In this document: positions 58,215 through 64,000 of the stretch, piece by piece | How positions within the stretch are numbered: position 1 is the stretch's first letter | How the letters are laid out: every line of letters begins with the position of its first letter | Assembly (NCBI GenBank): GCA_002914805.1 | Contig: JXTB01000581.1 | Coordinates: 21,819-85,818 of the forward strand | Origin: Parasponia andersonii | Lineage: Eukaryota; Streptophyta; Magnoliopsida; Rosales; Cannabaceae | Length of the DNA stretch: 64,000 bases | Direction: 5' to 3' | The notes under the pieces: model-generated | Database searches by the model: none | Seen by the model: the letters and a program-made list of their open reading frames with translations, nothing else | Told to the model about the DNA's origin: nothing | Made by a program: the position numbers and the translations under genes

Positions 58215-60420
58215 TGTCACGATCCGAAACCCGGGCTAGTGGCAGAATGGAAATTTCACAAAGGTGGGAAATTCCTTGATTTATTTGAAAAGTATCAAAA
58301 ATTCTAGTTTTTATAAAAACGGTCCATTTAAATAAAATAATCGGAATTCCATCCCGTGAACCACTCCCACAGTTCGTAAACACCATCAAACATAAATTGA
58401 ACAATTACTTAAAAACATGAAATAAATTTCATGACCCATCATCATCATCATCCACAACAGAAGTCAAATACCAGAATGGTATACATAAGTTTGCAGACAA
58501 AATAGAAAACAGTAATCTTGGTTCAATGCTAACACAAAATCCAAATAGTCCAAAGACTACGACAACAAACTCCTAGCATTACCAAGAGACAAACTACAAT
58601 CAGGATGACCTCTTACTCCTCTTGATCACCAAGATCGCATTGGACATCACCTGAGGAGGAAGGTAAGGGGGTGAGCATACAATGCCCAGTAGGAAAATAG
58701 TTACCTCGGGGAAAAACAGTTCAGTGATGGGAATCTCCTGCATGGTTAGTTCAAATCCAAAACATACACACACGTATATATATATATATATATATATATA
58801 TAATCCAGACTGGGAGCCAATATATAGATAACAGTGTAATCAAAACCATCACTCCATATGCACATGACACAAATCAACTCATACCCATGAGCTCACATTC
58901 TCTCATCTGTGGAAATCCAGGATGATAGTACTAAGTGTATCTAACAACCTGCCTGATACCTAAGCTCATACCCGGAAGGACACCCATGTGTCACCTACCA
59001 AACCTAGAGGGGCAACCGAATTGTCTACACCAGCCAAATGGGGAGGAAATCAGAAGTAACAAGACCTCACGCGAGTTTACGGACTTTCACCGACGGTGGG
59101 GCACGCGGCGCCACACTGTAAAACCCACAATGCTAACACAGTGCTCATGTATGATCCTATGACACGTGCAATACAGAACTGAAGTGTAAAAACTACTATA
59201 CTCTGGTTTTTCAGTAAAACATGCATAATAGGGTTTTCTAGAAAAACGGGCAGCATAACGGCCCTATTTTTGATATACCCAAAATAACCTGCACACAGCA
59301 AATTCCCAGAACAATACTGTATATGTCGTATAACCAGATTCCATCACATATAATTCAAATCATTAAAAACATACTTGTTCTTATATGCTGCAGAAAATAA
59401 GTTTTAACTCAAAAACGGTATAAAACGAAAGTAACTAAACCCCTACCTCAACAGAATAGCCACACCACACTATTGAGTCCTTAAGGTGTCGTTGACGATC
59501 ACCTGGAGGGTCGAGAACCAATTCCAAGCCCTCGATCGTTCTCGTGCGAAAAACCAACTTTCTCACCAGAGCTTCAATTCCACAAACGGACCTCTTCACT
59601 GAATTCCTAGTACCCAAAATAGCTAGGTTAGACATATAACTTGTCTAATTCGGGTCCGGGCCCACACTGTACCAGTGGCACGCAAAACGAGATAAAATCT
59701 CGACCGTCCGATCTCGATTTTTGTGCCGATCACCAAACCACACAATATATATATCAAACTTCTCCATTTTCCGAGTACATTCCAAAAATGCAGTAAAAAA
59801 CACAGTCCAACGGCCGGATCGAGAACAACAACTCTAAACTCGAAATGCCCAAAAATGACAACTTTCAATCCAGGCAAAATGGAGTTGAGATATATATACT
59901 TTGATGATCCTTGCGACGATACGAATCCAACGGGACCAGTTTGAGGCCGAATGGTGGCCGGAATCGTCGCCGACGACAGAAAAACCGAAAAGGGTCAAAA
60001 CGGCATCAATGGCTTTTTCCGGCGACACAGGCGGCGGCAGCAAGCGGCGAGGGGTGGTGGAGCTTCGTGGCAACCTGGCGGAGGCTCGCCGGCTGGTTGG
60101 GGTGGCGGACGGTTGCCGAAGGCGGTCCTGCGGTGGTGCGGCCGAGAGAGATCCGAGAGAGGAGAGAGAAAGATATTTTCAGGGAGAGAGAGAGAGAAGA
60201 AGAGAGGGGATTGGTTGAGCAGGGCCACGTGGCCCAACCTTATAGGGCTGTGCAATTTTTGACATAAGTCCCCAAAATTTCAAATCTCTATCAATTTTGT
60301 CCCACAAAAATTGCAATTTAGTCCCTCTATACAAAACTTTTTCAAATTAGTCCCCACAATATTTTGTCCGGAAAATTGGAAAAATGTCCAAATTACCATA
60401 AAAAATTCCGGGTTTTTACA
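58215..60420 (-). repeat. 3' LTR of the minus-strand chromovirus
   Basis: About 2.2 kb. It begins TGTCACGATCCG at the left and ends GGTTTTTACA at the right (element start TGTAAAAACC). A (TA)n tract lies at 58774-58802 and a GC-rich block at 59900-60200, in which the overlapping open frames are compositional. Confidence 0.88.
58774..58802. repeat. (TA)n microsatellite in the LTR
   Basis: About 14 TA units, absent at the matching place in the plus-strand LTR. A local expansion. Confidence 0.9.
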
Positions 60421-60494
60421 TTCTCCCCTCCTTATAAGAATTTCGTCCCGAAATTCAAAATACAAGTCAAGGTTTTACATCACAATACAACTTC

Positions 60495-62894
60495 TTACTG
60501 AAAGTTAAACAAATGAAGGTACTTCTCGTACATCTCCGTCTCGAGTTCCCAAGTAGTCTCGTCCTCTTTGTGATGTTCCCAAAGCTCCTTGACAAGTGGT
60601 ATCTCTCTGTTGCGAAGCACCTTCAACTCTCTAGCCAACAAGCGAACAGGCTGCTCTTCATAGGACACATCCTCTTGGATCGGTACATTCACGTACTGAA
60701 CAACATGAGATGGGTCCGGCGTGTACTTCTTCAACATCGACACGTAAAACACATTATGCACGTGACCCAACTATGCAGGTAGATTCAAGCGATATGCCAC
60801 TGGTCCAATTCTCTCTGTGATCCTAAAGGGACCAATATACCTCGGAGCAAGCCTACCCTTAACTCCAAATCTTGTAACACCTCGTCTTGGAGTCACTTTC
60901 AAAAATACGGAATCACCAGTATCGAACTCTACCTCGTGCCTCTTCGGGTCAGCATAACTCTTCTGGCGACTCTGAATCTCTTTGAGTCTCTCTTGGATAT
61001 CTTTGATCTTCTCAGTAGTCTCCTCAATCAGTTCAGGTCCGAGAGTAACATGCTCTTCTGGTTCTGCCTAACACAAAGGCGATCTACACGGCCTATATGG
61101 AGCCACACCCATACTGATCTGGTAACTGTTATTATAAGCAAATTCCACCAAAGGAAGGTGATCATCCCAGTTCCCACCAAAATCCAGTATGCAACAACAT
61201 AGCATGTCCTTAAGAATCTGAATGGTCCTTTTAGACTGACCGTCTGTCTCAGGATAGTGAGCTGTACTGATATCCAACTGCGTATCAAATACTTTCTGCA
61301 AGGCTCTCCAAAACTTAGAAGTGAACCTTGGATCTCTGTCAGTTACTATGCTTGAAGGCACACCATGCAAGCGTATGATGTTCTCCATATATAGTCTACT
61401 GAGCTTAGTAAGAGAGTAGTCCATCCGGATCGGTATATAGTGAGCACTCTTCATTAACCGATCGACTATCATCCAAACTGCGTCGTTCTTCCTCAAGGTC
61501 TTTGGCAAACTAGTCATGAAGTCCATCGTGATTTTGTCCCACTTCCACTCCGGAATTGGCAACGGCTGAAGTAATCCAGCTGGTCTCTGGTGTTCAGCCT
61601 TGACTTGCTGACAAGTCAAACACTTAGCCACAAAAGTAGCTACATCTTTCTTCATTCCTTTCCACCAATACTGCCATTTCAAGTCCCGGTACATCTTAGT
61701 ACTACCTGGATGTACTGCGAACCTTGATTTGTGAGTCTCTATTAGAATGGTTTCTTGAAGATTAGGGTCATTAGCTACAGCCAACTTCTCATTGAAAAGC
61801 AAAAACCATTCATGGTTAGTGCTCCAACCATCTAACTGTTCATCATTTTGAAGTCGATTCTAGGTTGTCCTCAACTCCCTGTCTTGCCACTGACTCTGCT
61901 GGACAGTCTGGAGAAGAGATGGTGAAATCACAATGTTGCTCAGGCAAGCAACACCTTCATTCTCGAAGTACTGCAAGTTGTAATCACCAATCGCAATTGA
62001 GTTTTCCAATCTTCAAACACTAGTGCAGCTAGAGGCTTCCTACTCAGTACATCGGCTACAACATTTTCCTTACCAGGATGGTACTGTAGGTCAAAGTCAT
62101 AGTCCTCTATATACTCAACCCATCTTCGCTGTCTCAAGTTCAAATCCTTCTGGGTAAAGAGATACTTCAAACTCTTATGATCGGAGAATATGTCAAACTT
62201 CACACCATACAAGTAACATTGCCAAATCTTCAAGGCAAAGATCACTGCTGCAAGTTCCAGATCATGGGTGGGATAGTTCCTTTCATGTGGTTTTAACTGA
62301 CTAGAAGCATAAGTCACAACCTTGACCATTCTGCAACAAGACACATCCCAAACCCGTCTTTGAAGCATCGATATACACCACATAAGGCTCGTTACTATCA
62401 GGAACAGTAAGAACAGGTGCAGTGGTCAAACTCTGCTTCAATCTGACAAAAGCTTCTTCACTTTCGTGATCCCAAACAAACTTGACATCCTTCCTGGTCA
62501 ACTTCGTCAAAGGCAAAGCAATTTTTGAGAAATCTTGCACAAAACGACAGTAGTAGCCTGCCAATCCAAGGAAACTATGTACCTCCGTCACATTTCTCGG
62601 TCTTTCCCACTCCAGAATAGCTTCGATCTTAGTGGGATTGACTGAAATATCTCCGTGAGAAATCACATGGCCCAAAAACTTCACTTCTGACATCTAAAAG
62701 TCACACTTCGATTTCTTGGCGTACAACTGATGATCTCTCAAGGTCTTGAGTACTATCCCCAGATGTTCAGCATGCTCTTCTCGAGTCTTGGAATACACCA
62801 GGATATCGTCAATGAACACAACCACAAAATGATCCAAAAACGGCCTGAAAATCTGATTCATGAGAACCATAAAAGCTGCGGGTACATTCTGACT
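60495..62894 (-). pseudogene. Chromovirus pol remnant (RT, RH, INT, chromodomain)
   Basis: Chromodomain 60495-60600 (LWEHHKEDETTWELE) preceded by VHNVFYVSMLKKY. Integrase 61068-61802 (YRDLKWQYWWKGMK, CLTCQQVKAEHQRPAG, FMTSLPK, RFTSKFW, FAYNNSYQISMG). RNase H 61940-62450 ([27 protein letters not shown]). Reverse transcriptase C-terminal part 62300-62894 ([24 protein letters not shown]). It is broken at its N-terminal side. Confidence 0.86.
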
Positions 62895-64000
62895 GATTCA
62901 AATTAATGAAGTCTTTTCCCAAGTGCAGGAGTGTCAAAGTAATAAATTACTCGGTAAGACCGAGGTCGATCCACAGGAAGGTTAGTGAATAATACAAGAT
63001 CATAACACATATATTACAGGAATAAAGATGATAGAAGAAATTATGTTGTAGGATAATTATGACAATATAAAAAAAAAGTGACAAAAATATAACAATATAA
63101 AGTTGCAAAATTAAACAGTTGCTAAGATTAGGGGATCTAATCTTGGGTACATCAAATAAGTATAACCTAAGATCTTTTATCACTCGATTGGAATCCACAC
63201 ACAACAGAGGTTCTAATCGGAAGATTAATCATTAAAGGTTCATTATTAGTTATTTATGTGACTAGATTAGTTTTCTTAATTACCTTCTTTGATAACGCCA
63301 ACACTTGCAAATGTGGTCAAGCATTCATGGTGCCACCTTATGTCTACAACAAATAAAAATTCCTTCCTAGCACAACCGGTACAAAAAGAATTAAGTATTT
63401 GTTGTGCCAAAGGTTGACTACAATGAATCAAAATCCACCACTTAACAAGAAGGGTATTAAGATTGATTAAGAAAATCAAATAGCACATATATAACAATGA
63501 TTAAAGGATATAAACAATGAAGTCTACCTAGAATTTAGATTATACATATCTTTCCCCCAAGAGATTCACTATTTCACCTTAGCAACATGCAAGATTAAGT
63601 AAATATGATGAAGAAGAATAACAAATATGAAAACAATATGAACATAACTATAAACATAAAACTCTTACTACTTTGAAGGCAAAACAAGATTAAAATATCA
63701 TGAATAACAAAAGGAGAATAAAAGAGAGTGATCTAGTTTACAAAATCAGGATACCTCCTAAGCCTAGCTTAAGCATCTCTTTATAGGAAAATTTAGAGAT
63801 ACAAAGTCAAATTTGTAAGCTAAGGATAAGAGCAAGTTGGCAACTTGTTTTGGCAGATTCAGTCTCTCTCAAAGATATATCTAAAACTTCATGAATTTGG
63901 ATGAGAAATGTCTTGATCAAAGAAGAAACTTGAAGCATTATCTCTTAGAAGTCGTATGCCACAAAAATTGCATCCATTGGAGATGTATTTCTTGACTTAT
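62895..64000. other. Unclassified repeat-like DNA
   Basis: Chromovirus similarity ends near 62894 and a new sequence begins, including TCGGTAAGACCGAGGTCGAT (62951-62970), a phrase I associate with dispersed plant repeats. AT-rich, no reading frame of note. It continues past the window end. Confidence 0.4.

Larger units (their letters stand above)
58215..62894 (-). mobile_element. Truncated Tekay/Del-type chromovirus, minus strand
   Basis: Parts in element orientation: reverse transcriptase (from about 62894 down), RNase H, integrase, chromodomain, polypurine tract (60421-60436), 3' LTR (60420-58215). Gag, protease, the first part of the reverse transcriptase and the 5' LTR are absent, the similarity ending near 62894. 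The remaining frames have only a few breaks, fewer than the plus-strand copy, suggesting a younger or less decayed element. Same family as the plus-strand copy. Confidence 0.88.

Noticed and set aside
59834-60267. Several overlapping GC-rich open frames on both strands
   Set aside because: They lie in the GC-rich block of a chromovirus LTR; all frames are open because of composition, and none resembles a protein family.
1-64000. tRNA, rRNA or CRISPR-like structures
   Set aside because: No cloverleaf-type sequence or regularly spaced short repeat with unique spacers was seen. The tandem arrays at 25.8-26.7 kb have no spacers.

Overview
The window is nuclear DNA of a flowering plant, probably a eudicot. 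The evidence is AT-rich intergenic DNA, short GT-AG introns, a plant group-S type bZIP factor, a plant-style Ctf4 gene with an E2F promoter site, and Tekay/Del, Tat and Copia retrotransposons with CACTA and hAT-like DNA elements. The species cannot be told from the sequence. No rRNA, tRNA or CRISPR was seen.

Layout. 1-8.4 kb is repeat-derived: a CACTA-like element (1176-3148) among other CACTA-like ends, then a 1.3-kb tandem duplication (5191-8445) whose second copy carries a hAT-like MITE. 9.2-11.2 kb holds a six-exon gene for a small conserved-looking protein of unknown function (+). 14.2-14.9 kb holds an intronless bZIP factor (-). 16.3-18.4 kb is a solo LTR of a Tekay/Del-type family. 18.5-33.6 kb is a CACTA transposon with a TAT target duplication, into which a 12.3-kb Tat-lineage Ty3 retrotransposon (20830-33116) has inserted. 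That retrotransposon carries an antisense extra reading frame with its own TATA-like and polyadenylation-like signals, and two tandem-repeat arrays. 38.1-39.5 kb holds an intronless RING-H2 E3 ligase (-). 43.2-48.1 kb holds a complete 12-exon Ctf4/AND-1/WDHD1 (plant EOL1-type) gene (-), 970 residues, with a canonical E2F site just upstream. 49.8-62.9 kb holds two broken Tekay/Del chromoviruses in tail-to-tail orientation with a Copia reverse-transcriptase fragment between them. 62.9-64 kb is unclassified repeat-like DNA.

The four host genes (unknown protein, bZIP, RING-H2 ligase, Ctf4) show no operon-like or pathway link; they are ordinary plant genes separated by transposon-rich DNA. Points most worth a second look are the antisense gene-like unit and satellite-like arrays in the Tat element, the nested CACTA/Tat structure, the E2F site on the Ctf4 promoter, a frame-neutral cassette exon in the unknown gene, a telomere-like repeat that encodes an LxLxL motif in the RING protein, and the inverted pair of chromoviruses.
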